From: an uncultured Clostridia bacterium
GTDB taxonomy: Bacteria > Bacillota > Clostridia > Christensenellales > Borkfalkiaceae
Length of the DNA: 22,093 nt
NCBI GenBank assembly: GCA_947629725.1
Contig: CANREU010000007.1
Coordinates: 1-22,093, forward strand
Direction: 5' to 3'
Shown here in pieces: positions 15,810 to 22,093 of the stretch; position 1 is the stretch's first letter; every line of letters starts with the position of its first letter. Made by a program: the position numbers and the translations under genes. The notes beneath the pieces are model-generated. The model had not been told where the DNA came from, searched no databases, and was given only the letters and a program-made list of their open reading frames with translations.

Positions 15810-17869
15810 TCCCCATCCTCCCGTTCCAAGAGGAACGCACCGCCGCGGAATTCTTCCCCTTCGGGGAAGGAGAGCTCGCCGTTCTCGCAGGAATACGCCA
15901 TATCGGTGTAGGCGGAGACGAGTTTATATCCCGCATTCCCGCAAGTGAAGGGCTGCCCGCCCTTGAAGCGGTGCACGATGACGAGCCGCTTTCCGCGGTA
16001 GTCTTTCGTATAGATCTGCCGCCCCACGGGCTCGCGGTAGCTCGTTACGTCGCAATCGATTGAAAATTCCCCGCGGCGAACGATCTCCTTCACGCTTTCG
16101 TAAAAATCGAGCCCCGCCCTTATCAGGGCGTATTTCTCCTTCTTGCGCGGGTTGATCTCCCCCGAGAGGCAGATCCTTCCCATCATCGCGGCGCAGAGAG
16201 AATAAATTGTGCGGGCGTCTTCCTCGTTGCGGCGGATCACCGCCCACACCTGCATCTGCCGCGCGGGCACGACGCGGGAGACGTTCGCCGCGACGAGCGG
16301 GATCTCGGGGCACTCGTGCGCGTCCGAAAAGGAGCACATGGAGACCTTGCCCATGCGGAGAGGCTCGATGCGGCTGCCCCCCGAGGAGCAGTTTTCGATG
16401 ACGATGTCCCGCACCGTCTCCTTGATCTTGTCGAGCCACAAAAGGCTCTCCTCCGCGACCTTTCTCCCCCCTTCGCCGACCGACTCCGCCCCGTCGCAGC
16501 CGACGCCGTAACTGTCGTTGTAGTCGATCTTCAGATACTCGAAGCCGTACTCCCGCAGAAAGCGCAGGAGCTTTTCGTTGAGATAGTCGGAGACGTCGCG
16601 GTTGCGCAGGTCGAGAAAGCGGCGGTTCTTGCTCGTGATGACGGCGCCGCCGCGGTGCAGGTGGACGTCCTCGAAGCGGAACGCCTCGCTGTCCCTCCCC
16701 GTCACCTCGAACTCGAACCAAATGCCCGCCTTCATCCCCTTCTCGCGGATCTTTTGCACCGTCGCGCGGAGGTCGGGAAAGAGCGTCTGGTTGAGGTACC
16801 AATCGCCGACGGCGTTGTTCCACCCCTTGTCCTCGGGACGGTACCACCCGCAGTCGATCACAAAGTATTTTACGCCGAGAGGGGCGACTGCGGCAAGCTG
16901 CTTTTCCACCTTCTCCGCCGAGGGATTCCCCCACGTCGCGCAGTATTCGTTGTACAAAACGGGCATACTCTCCTCGCTTTCGGGCACGGAGAGCCGCCTG
17001 TCCGCCTCGCGGACGAGGGCGTTGCACGCCCTGTCGATCCCCCCCCGCGTGACGACGAAGCGGGCGTTCTCGGTCGTAAACGACCCGCCCGCGGGGATCT
17101 TTTTGCGCCAGTGCCCCGTCTCGTAGTCGGCGAGCCCGCAGGAGAGAGAGCAGCTCTCCTTCTCCTCATAGACCTCCGCCTGCCACGAGAAGGGCGCCTC
17201 CTGTTCGGCCGCCCAGATGATGCCGCTCTCCGGGTCCTCGATCGCACCGAAGGGGTAGTACCCGCGGTTGGGCATGGAGCCGAGCTGGAACCATTTTTCG
17301 GACTTCACGCCATACCTTGCCCAGCTCATTTCCAACCCCATGTGCGCAAAATCGTCCGTTTTGAGCCTGCACTCGCGCGACCATGCGCTCGTCATTCTAT
17401 GGAGCTTGAGCCCCGCCGTCGTCCCGCTCGCGGGCGCGGAGATCCCCCCCAAAGAGAGGCTCGGGAGCGCCTCGAGGATCCTCTCCCGCTTCGTGCGGTT
17501 CTCGTAGCGCATGTTCACGGTGAACACCCCCGTCGCGTGGTCGTAGCGCAGGCGGTGGACATACTCGTTGCCCTTGCCGTCCGTGAGGTAGGTGTTGAGG
17601 GTCCCCCCCATGAACTCCGTCTGCCGCACGACTTTCACAAGGGAGGAGTCGCGGTTGCGCATGGAGACGCCGAGCGAATAGTCGACAAGCGCCTCATCCC
17701 CCGTGAAAGCCGCCTGCACGAGGGAATCGATCTTGATCTTCTTGGGGTCGATCTCGACCTCTTTGGGGTATGCGGCAAATCCGACCGTCGTTTTCCCCTC
17801 AAAGCCCTCCACGGGCGTCTCGATGAAGTAGACGGCGGTGTCGCCGAACAGGTATTTTTTGAAAAACAT
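15806..17869 (-). CDS. Alpha-galactosidase, glycoside hydrolase family 36
   Basis: The enzyme removes terminal alpha-galactose from raffinose-family or galactomannan oligosaccharides. The 687-residue product has an N-terminal beta-sandwich, a TIM barrel and a small C-terminal beta domain. Barrel signatures include VLYNEYCATWGNPS, YFVIDCGWY and GMKAGIWFEFE. The nucleophile is Asp449 in EYLKIDYNDSYG, and the acid/base is Asp516 in CSFSDAHECPE. An ENCSSGGSR motif lies between them. These are GH36 hallmarks. There is no signal peptide, so it is cytoplasmic. The start is 54 bases from the araA stop, with a GGAG very close to the ATG and a strong hairpin (17883-17905) directly before it. It is ATGA-coupled to the pyrophosphorylase gene. 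Family is sure; substrate is inferred. Confidence 0.94.
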   Translation of the reverse strand: MFFKKYLFGDTAVYFIETPVEGFEGKTTVGFAAYPKEVEIDPKKIKIDSLVQAAFTGDEALVDYSLGVSMRNRDSSLVKVVRQTEFMGGTLNTYLTDGKGNEYVHRLRYDHATGVFTVNMRYENRTKRERILEALPSLSLGGISAPASGTTAGLKLHRMTSAWSRECRLKTDDFAHMGLEMSWARYGVKSEKWFQLGSMPNRGYYPFGAIEDPESGIIWAAEQEAPFSWQAEVYEEKESCSLSCGLADYETGHWRKKIPAGGSFTTENARFVVTRGGIDRACNALVREADRRLSVPESEESMPVLYNEYCATWGNPSAEKVEKQLAAVAPLGVKYFVIDCGWYRPEDKGWNNAVGDWYLNQTLFPDLRATVQKIREKGMKAGIWFEFEVTGRDSEAFRFEDVHLHRGGAVITSKNRRFLDLRNRDVSDYLNEKLLRFLREYGFEYLKIDYNDSYGVGCDGAESVGEGGRKVAEESLLWLDKIKETVRDIVIENCSSGGSRIEPLRMGKVSMCSFSDAHECPEIPLVAANVSRVVPARQMQVWAVIRRNEEDARTIYSLCAAMMGRICLSGEINPRKKEKYALIRAGLDFYESVKEIVRRGEFSIDCDVTSYREPVGRQIYTKDYRGKRLVIVHRFKGGQPFTCGNAGYKLVSAYTDMAYSCENGELSFPEGEEFRGGAFLLEREDGE

Positions 17870-17882
17870 TCTTCTCCGAAGA

Positions 17883-17916
17883 GGGGCGGCGTTTTGCGCC
17901 GCCCCGCCGTTTTTTT
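17883..17916 (+). terminator. Strong GC hairpin between araA and the alpha-galactosidase gene, terminator-shaped on the plus strand
   Basis: GGGGCGGCG (17883-17891) and CGCCGCCCC (17897-17905) form a perfect 9-bp stem with a 5-base loop. On the plus strand a run of seven T (17910-17916) follows after four bases, so it looks like a terminator for transcripts antisense to this operon. On the minus strand no T-run follows; there it would sit as a hairpin in the araA-galactosidase spacer, just upstream of the next ribosome site. It could stabilise the araA message or set the downstream expression level. Confidence 0.55.
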
Positions 17917-19375
17917 ATCTTCTCGTCTTCCAGACCGCGTCCGACCACATGAGTTTTTCCTTGAAGGCGTTGATCTCGGTGTTCTCGTCGATGAGAACGA
18001 CCTCCACCCCCCACATGTTGCCGAGGTCGACCATCTCCTGCGCCGTGACGACGGAGGAGACGACGGTGTGGTGCGCGCCGCCCGCATAGATCCACGCCGC
18101 GACGCCGTCCTTGAAGTTGGGCTGATACTGCCACATGAGCCCGCCGACGGGCAGGTTGGGCATCGGGTGCGGGTATTTCACGAGCTTGATCTTCTGCACG
18201 ATGAGGCGCATCCTGTCCCCCATGTCGACCATCGAAACGGCGACGGCGTGAGGCGCCTCGATCCCCTCGAATACGAGACGGGCGGGGTCGCTCTTTCCGC
18301 CGATGCCGAGCGGATGGACTTGAATTTCGGGTTTTGTCGCCGCGAACTGCGGGGAGACCTCGAGCATGTGCGCGCCGAGGCAGAGCCCGTCTTTCAGATC
18401 GTAGGTGTAGTCCTCCATGAGGCCCGTGCCCTTCTGGTCCGCCATGTACTGCATGGTCGCGCCGAGCGCGGCGATCTTCCAGTCCCCCTCCGCGCCGAAG
18501 CCGTAGCCCTTGCTCTGCAGATCCTGGATGGCGAGCCCGGGGAGCTGGTTCATGCCGTGAAGGGAGCCGAAGTGATCGACGATGCCGATATATCCCCCCT
18601 TCTCCTTGCAGAATTTGTCCATCGCGATCTCATATTTCGCCTGTTCGCGGACGACGGAGATACGGTCGGTGCCCATCGTGTATTTGGTCTCATACTCCGC
18701 CATGAGGGCGTCCACCTCTTCCTCGGTGACTTCGTCGATGTAGTCGACGAGATCGCCGACGGGATAGTAGTCGACCTGCCAGCCGAGGTTGATATGGGCG
18801 TCGATCTTGTCCCCTTCGGTGACGGCGACGTCGCGCATGTTGTCGGAAAATCTTGCGACTTTCACCGTCTTGGAGAAGGCGTAACCCGCGGCGACCCTGC
18901 ACCACGAGGCGAGCTCTTCGAGCGCCTTTTTGTCTTTGTAGTAGCCGACGATCACCTTGTTATCCATGCGGAGACGGGCAACGACGTAGCCGAATTCCCT
19001 GTCGCCGTGCGCCGCCTGGTTCTCGTTCATGAAGTCCATGTCGATGGTGTCGTAGGGAAGTTTCTCGTTGTATTGCGTGGCGAAGTGGCACATGGGCTTT
19101 TGCAGCATCGTGAGCCCCTTGATCCACATTTTTGCGGGCGAGAAGGTGTGGCACCACGTGATGATACCGATGCAGTTCTCGTCGGCATTGACCTTTTTCA
19201 CCGCCTCGACGACCTCGTCCGAGCTCTTGCAGGTGGTGAGATATTTCACCTTCACGGGCACATGCTTGTTGACATAATCTGCCATCTCTTTGGAGTGCTG
19301 CGCGACGTGCTGCAAAACATCGTCGCCGTACAGCGTCTGCGAACCCGTGAGCCAATAAACTACTTTCTCTTTCAT
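17915..19375 (-). CDS. araA: L-arabinose isomerase
   Basis: AraA converts L-arabinose to L-ribulose in the cytoplasm, using Mn2+. The 486-residue product begins VVYWLTGSQTLYGDDVLQHV and has the GxEGDW block (Glu296), LMEDYTYD (Glu321), GAHMLEVSP (His336) and the late GGAHHTVVSS pair (about residues 434-435). These match the four metal/catalytic positions of the E. coli enzyme. Length is normal, so it looks functional. The ATG at 19375 is preceded by AAAGGGG at about 9 bases. It lies 619 bases downstream of araD across a repeat-filled spacer and 54 bases upstream of the alpha-galactosidase gene. Whether it is read from the araB-araD promoter or its own is not clear from the sequence. Confidence 0.97.
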   Translation of the reverse strand: MKEKVVYWLTGSQTLYGDDVLQHVAQHSKEMADYVNKHVPVKVKYLTTCKSSDEVVEAVKKVNADENCIGIITWCHTFSPAKMWIKGLTMLQKPMCHFATQYNEKLPYDTIDMDFMNENQAAHGDREFGYVVARLRMDNKVIVGYYKDKKALEELASWCRVAAGYAFSKTVKVARFSDNMRDVAVTEGDKIDAHINLGWQVDYYPVGDLVDYIDEVTEEEVDALMAEYETKYTMGTDRISVVREQAKYEIAMDKFCKEKGGYIGIVDHFGSLHGMNQLPGLAIQDLQSKGYGFGAEGDWKIAALGATMQYMADQKGTGLMEDYTYDLKDGLCLGAHMLEVSPQFAATKPEIQVHPLGIGGKSDPARLVFEGIEAPHAVAVSMVDMGDRMRLIVQKIKLVKYPHPMPNLPVGGLMWQYQPNFKDGVAAWIYAGGAHHTVVSSVVTAQEMVDLGNMWGVEVVLIDENTEINAFKEKLMWSDAVWKTRR

Positions 19376-19451
19376 TTTTCTATACCCCTTTTATAGATTT
19401 TCATGATTTTTTTGCTTGCGCGGAGGTAGCAGCTGCCCCTTTGAAGGTACC

Positions 19452-19475
19452 GAAGGCATGCCTTCCAACGGAAGG
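19452..19475. other. Overlapping alternative hairpins in the araA leader
   Basis: GAAGGCATGCCTTC (19452-19465) is a perfect palindrome. CCTTCC (19461-19466) also pairs with GGAAGG (19470-19475). The two structures share the CCTTC arm and cannot form together. They lie about 80-100 bases before the araA ATG. This could be a switching leader or just repeat debris. Confidence 0.4.
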
Positions 19476-19500
19476 GTAGGGCTTTCTCCGCCGCGGGGCC

Positions 19501-19579
19501 CCCTCATACCGAGGCTCCGCAGGAGCCGAGCGTATCTTAAGATCCACTCAATCCGCTCACGCTCCGTTCGGGATGAGGG
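19501..19579. repeat. REP/MITE-like hairpin element A
   Basis: The ends are CCCTCAT (19501-19507) and ATGAGGG (19573-19579). Inward the match extends as CTCATxCCGA against TCGGxATGAG. The inside contains CGAGCGTATCTT and AAGATC in opposite halves. It resembles element C closely, but has an extra GCTCCGCAGGAGC block in its left half. Confidence 0.7.
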
Positions 19580-19598
19580 ACGGAACGGCGACCGTTCA

Positions 19599-19668
19599 CG
19601 TCATTTCGAGGAGCGTAGCGACGAGAAATCCAGACCTTTGAGATCCCTCACGTCCGTTCGGGATGACG
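19599..19668. repeat. REP/MITE-like hairpin element B
   Basis: The ends are CGTCAT (19599-19604) and ATGACG (19663-19668), with CGA and TCG continuing the match inward. The left half carries GAGCGTAGCGACGAGAAATC; the right half carries CCGTTCGGGATGAC. It is a more diverged relative of elements A and C. Confidence 0.65.
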
Positions 19669-19748
19669 CCCCGAAGAACGTCCACGCCCGTTGCTGAAAA
19701 TGACTGCGCGGAGCAAAACCACGCTTTTGCGGCAGCGCACTCTACCTC

Positions 19749-19821
19749 CTCATACCGAGCGTAGCGAGCGTATCTTGATTTAAGATTCGCTCACTCCGCC
19801 TACGGCTCCGTTCGGAATGAG
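19749..19821. repeat. REP/MITE-like hairpin element C
   Basis: The ends are CTCATACCGA (19749-19758) and TCGGAATGAG (19812-19821), complementary except at one position. The centre has TATCTT and AAGAT around a short loop. The left-half GAGCGTAGCGAGCGTATCTT motif is shared with element A apart from A's insertion. Confidence 0.7.
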
Positions 19822-19835
19822 AGCAAACCAAATAG

Positions 19836-19853
19836 GTTTCCCATACGGGAAAC
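19836..19853. other. Short perfect hairpin GTTTCCC/GGGAAAC
   Basis: GTTTCCC (19836-19842) and GGGAAAC (19847-19853) form a 7-bp stem with the loop ATAC. It is located between repeat C and the GC-rich hairpin. No T-run follows immediately on either strand. Role unknown. Confidence 0.4.
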
Positions 19854-19905
19854 TTTCCTCGCGCGATTTTTTGCACAGTCAGTCGGTGGCGGACCCCCGC
19901 CCTAC

Positions 19906-19930
19906 CCCTCCCCCTGACGCAGGGGGAGGG
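19906..19930. repeat. 10-bp pyrimidine/purine inverted repeat
   Basis: CCCTCCCCCT (19906-19915) and AGGGGGAGGG (19921-19930) pair perfectly around the loop GACGC. One arm is pure pyrimidine and the other pure purine. This looks like a dispersed intergenic repeat and not a terminator, because no T-run follows on either strand. Confidence 0.55.
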
Positions 19931-19968
19931 CAAGAGTTGAAAGTATAAGGGGGGTGGCAAGAAGGCAG

Positions 19969-19986
19969 GCGCAAAAGATTTTGCGC
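19969..19986 (-). other. Hairpin just downstream of araD
   Basis: GCGCAAAA (19969-19976) and TTTTGCGC (19979-19986) form an 8-bp inverted repeat with a 2-base centre, starting 8 bases after the araD stop. It could mark the 3' end of the araB-araD message, but no T-run follows on the minus strand. An operator role is also possible. Confidence 0.4.
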
Positions 19987-19994
19987 GAAATTTC

Positions 19995-20693
19995 TTATTT
20001 CTTCTGCCCGTAATAGGCGTTCTTGCCGTGCTTGCGGCGGTAGTGCTTCTCCATCATGAAACGGTCGGCACGCTGCACGGTCGGGTTGATCTGCTCGGTG
20101 AGATACGCCATCTTGGCGACCTCCTCGATGACCGTTGCGTTGTAGACGGAGTTCGCGCCGTCCTTGCCGAAGGCGAACACGCCGTGGCTCTTGATGAGCA
20201 CCCCCGGCACCTCGAGCGGCTTGATGTTGTCGTCGCGGAACTTTTCGATGATGGCGAGCCCCGTGTTCTTCTCGTATTCCCCCTCGATCTCCTCCTTCGT
20301 GAGAGCCCGCGCGCAGGGAATGTCGCCGTAGAAATAGTCGGCGTGGGTCGTCCCGTAGAAAGGAATAGCGCGCCCCGCCTGCGCCCAAGCCGTCGCAAAC
20401 GTGGAGTGGGTGTGGGTGACGCCGCCTATATCCTTGAACGCCTTGTAAAACTCGATGTGGGTGGGCGTATCGGAGGAAGGGCGCAAATTCCCCTCCACCA
20501 CCTTGCCCGTGAGGTCGACGACCACCATGTCCTCCGCCTTCATGCCGTCGTATTCGACGCCCGAGGGCTTGATGACGACGAGCCCGCTCTTCCTGTCGAT
20601 CTCCGAGACGTTCCCCCAAGTGAAGAGCACGAGGCGGTTTTTCACGAGATCGAGATTGGCTTTCAGCACCCGTTCTTTCAATTCTTCCAGCAT
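19995..20693 (-). CDS. araD: L-ribulose-5-phosphate 4-epimerase
   Basis: AraD converts L-ribulose 5-phosphate to D-xylulose 5-phosphate by a retro-aldol step using Zn2+. The 232-residue product belongs to the class II aldolase fold. It has LFTWGNVSEIDR, IKPSGVEYD and SSDTPTHIEFY. The zinc histidines are His94 and His96 in VTHTHSTFATAWAQ and His170 in IKSHGVFAFG. Y-A-D-tail features (HADYFYGDIPC and the late HGKNAYYGQ) are typical of AraD, as opposed to fuculose aldolase. AAAGGAG lies 7 bases before the ATG and overlaps the araB stop codon region, so araB and araD are clearly cotranscribed, with only 12 bases between them. araA follows after a 619-base spacer. Confidence 0.96.
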   Translation of the reverse strand: MLEELKERVLKANLDLVKNRLVLFTWGNVSEIDRKSGLVVIKPSGVEYDGMKAEDMVVVDLTGKVVEGNLRPSSDTPTHIEFYKAFKDIGGVTHTHSTFATAWAQAGRAIPFYGTTHADYFYGDIPCARALTKEEIEGEYEKNTGLAIIEKFRDDNIKPLEVPGVLIKSHGVFAFGKDGANSVYNATVIEEVAKMAYLTEQINPTVQRADRFMMEKHYRRKHGKNAYYGQKK

Positions 20694-20705
20694 AAAAAAC
20701 TCCTT

Positions 20706-22093
20706 TTATTTGAGGGACTGAACCGCTTCGCGGACGATGGGGAGACCTTCGACGTAGCGCTCGCAGAAGCGCCCGAAACCTTCGACGGCGGCGGGGTCGG
20801 GTTCGACCGTGACCCCATCCTGCCCCGCAAACACCTTCTCTTCGAGGTAGTCTTCGAGGCTCTCGCCCTTCTCTTTGCGGATGAGGTAGTTCGCGAGGAT
20901 CGCCATCCCCCACGCGCCCCCCTCGCCCGCCGTCTTCATGACGGTGACGGGAGCGTCGATCGCGGCGGCAAGATAGCTCTGCCCGACCCGCTCCGTCTTG
21001 AACAGCCCCCCGTGACCCGTGATCCTGTCGAGCTTCACGCCCTCCTCCTTCAGCATGATGTCGCACCCCACTTTGAGGGCGCCGAACGCCGAATACAGGT
21101 GGCAGCGCATGAAGTTCGCAAGGTCGAATTTGCTGTCTGCCTTGCGGACGAAGAGAGGCCTGCCGTGCTCCACGTTGGTGACGTGCTCGTTGGAGACGTA
21201 GTTGTAGGAGAGGAGCCCGCCGCAGTCCTTATCCCCCTTTTCGGAGGCAAAATACAGGGTGTCGTAGAGCTTCCACTTGGGAATGTCCACCCCGAGAAGG
21301 GAGGCAAATTCCCCGAAGAGGCCGACCCAGCCGTTGAGGTCGGAGGTGCAGTTGTTGCAGTGTACCATGCCGACGAGGTCCCCCACGGGAGTCGTGACGA
21401 GGTCGATCTCGGGATATGCCTTTGAGAGCGGCTTTTCGAGGACGATCATCGCGAACACGGAGGTGCCCGCCGAGACGTTGCCCGTCCTCTTTTTTATGGA
21501 GTTGGTGGCGACCATGCCCGTGCCCGCGTCCCCTTCGGGAGGGCAGAGCGGGATCCCAGCCTTGAGGTTCCCCGAGGGATCGAGGATCTTCGCGCCCTCC
21601 TCGGTGAGCCTGCCCGCGTCCTCGCCCGCAAGCAAAATTTCGGGCAGGATGTCCTCCACTTTGAAGGGAACTTTGCCCTTGACGAGCTCGTTGAACTGCG
21701 CGAGCATCTTCCTGTCGTATTGTTTGGTGGCGGGGTCGACAGGGAACATGCCCGACGCCTCCCCGACGCCGATGACCTTCTTCCCCGTGAGCAGCCAGTG
21801 GACGTAGCCCTCGAGCGTCGTCTGATAGGCGATGTCCTTTACGTGGGGCTCTTTGTCGAGGATCGCCTGATAGAGATGGGCGACCGACCAGCGCGCGGGG
21901 ATGTGATAGCCGAAGAGCTCGGTGAGACGGTCCCCCGCATAGGCCGCCGTGTTGTTGCGCCATGTGCGGAAGGGCACGAGGAGGTTGTTGCCCTTATCGA
22001 ACACCATATACCCGTGCATCATGGCGGAAAATCCGATGGCGCCGATGGTCGTGAGGGTGACGCCGTACTTCTCCTTCACGTCCTGCGCCATCT
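20706..22093 (-). CDS. araB: FGGY-family sugar kinase, probable L-ribulokinase (N-terminus outside window)
   Basis: About 462 residues are visible; the true start lies beyond the window edge, so the ATG at 22091 is internal. The FGGY kinase fold is shown by TIGAIGFSAMMHGYMVFD, PFRTWRNNTAAYAGDRL and WLLTGKKVIGVGEASGMFPVDP. The catalytic region is PPEGDAGTGMVATNS, with Asp in GDAGTG the expected base; the C-terminal ATPase part includes GHGGLFKTERVGQSYLAAAI and GAWGMAILANYL. Xylulokinase is the main alternative on sequence alone. L-ribulokinase, which makes L-ribulose 5-phosphate from L-ribulose and ATP, is preferred because the gene is 12 bases upstream of araD and near araA. No frameshift is seen. 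Confidence 0.88.
   Translation of the reverse strand, partial: MAQDVKEKYGVTLTTIGAIGFSAMMHGYMVFDKGNNLLVPFRTWRNNTAAYAGDRLTELFGYHIPARWSVAHLYQAILDKEPHVKDIAYQTTLEGYVHWLLTGKKVIGVGEASGMFPVDPATKQYDRKMLAQFNELVKGKVPFKVEDILPEILLAGEDAGRLTEEGAKILDPSGNLKAGIPLCPPEGDAGTGMVATNSIKKRTGNVSAGTSVFAMIVLEKPLSKAYPEIDLVTTPVGDLVGMVHCNNCTSDLNGWVGLFGEFASLLGVDIPKWKLYDTLYFASEKGDKDCGGLLSYNYVSNEHVTNVEHGRPLFVRKADSKFDLANFMRCHLYSAFGALKVGCDIMLKEEGVKLDRITGHGGLFKTERVGQSYLAAAIDAPVTVMKTAGEGGAWGMAILANYLIRKEKGESLEDYLEEKVFAGQDGVTVEPDPAAVEGFGRFCERYVEGLPIVREAVQSLK

Larger units (their letters stand above)
19376..19994. other. Gene-free repeat-rich spacer between araD and araA
   Basis: This 619-base stretch has no convincing gene. Its short open frames have no family features. 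It holds three related 70-80-bp imperfect hairpins (listed separately) and several perfect short inverted repeats: 19452-19465, 19461-19475, 19836-19853, 19906-19930 and 19969-19986. It is the only gap over 300 bases in the window. An AT-rich patch lies just before araA (about 19379-19415), but I see no good promoter pair there. Confidence 0.85.

Noticed and set aside
16316..19396. Very long open frame (over 1000 codons) on the plus strand opposite araA and the alpha-galactosidase gene
   Set aside because: It mirrors the codon bias of the real minus-strand genes in GC-rich DNA. The translation has no family features and two well-supported enzymes occupy the other strand.
19416..19697. Short plus-strand open frame in the araD-araA spacer
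   Set aside because: It runs through repeat elements A and B and has an Arg/Ser-rich composition with no homology signal; it is not a credible gene.
19376..19994. The araD-araA spacer as an insertion sequence remnant
   Set aside because: No transposase fragment, no flanking target duplication and no single pair of long terminal repeats could be seen; several small repeat elements explain it better.

Overview
The window is GC-rich (well above 55% by eye) and comes from the chromosome of a Gram-positive-type anaerobe, most likely an uncultured gut clostridium. The evidence is AGGAGG-type ribosome sites, lipoprotein signals, a fused nadD-yqeK next to rsfS (a Firmicutes arrangement), a collagen-like lipoprotein and an L-arabinose/galactoside utilisation cluster. 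A Christensenellales/Borkfalkiaceae-like origin is a guess from gene style only. No tRNA, rRNA, CRISPR array, transposase or phage gene was seen. Nearly all genes are on the minus strand; only two, both membrane proteins, are on the plus strand.

Region 1 (1-5.7 kb) is housekeeping: the N-terminal part of secA with its promoter; a DeoC-like protein that appears to lack the aldolase catalytic residues; a small membrane protein; a DUF4097-like lipoprotein; rsfS; the nadD-yqeK fusion, whose promoter places the transcript start at the ATG; and a divergent four-helix membrane protein. Two nearly identical 26-bp direct repeats (3653-3678 and 5652-5677) bracket the nadD-yqeK/membrane protein pair.

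Region 2 (5.7-19.4 kb, read right to left) is one tightly packed run: araA, GH36 alpha-galactosidase, UDP-sugar pyrophosphorylase family protein, a 115-residue unknown, GH51 arabinofuranosidase, a collagen-like metallo-beta-lactamase-fold lipoprotein (frameshifted), recX, birA, GH2 beta-galactosidase, and the NAD(P)H-hydrate repair enzyme. Several junctions are ATGA overlaps. The glycosidases lack signal peptides, so they should act in the cytoplasm on imported arabino- and galacto-oligosaccharides. The pyrophosphorylase could feed released galactose into UDP-sugars. AraA, AraB and AraD take arabinose to D-xylulose 5-phosphate.

Region 3 (19.4-22.1 kb) holds araD and most of araB. They are separated from araA by a 619-bp gene-free stretch filled with inverted repeats, including three related 70-80-bp REP/MITE-like hairpins.

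The most interesting items are the degenerate DeoC homologue, the frameshift at the metal-site motif of the collagen-stalk hydrolase, the paired 26-bp repeats, the apparently leaderless nadD-yqeK message, and the repeat-rich araD-araA spacer. I did not find a clearly new multi-gene defence or mobile system.
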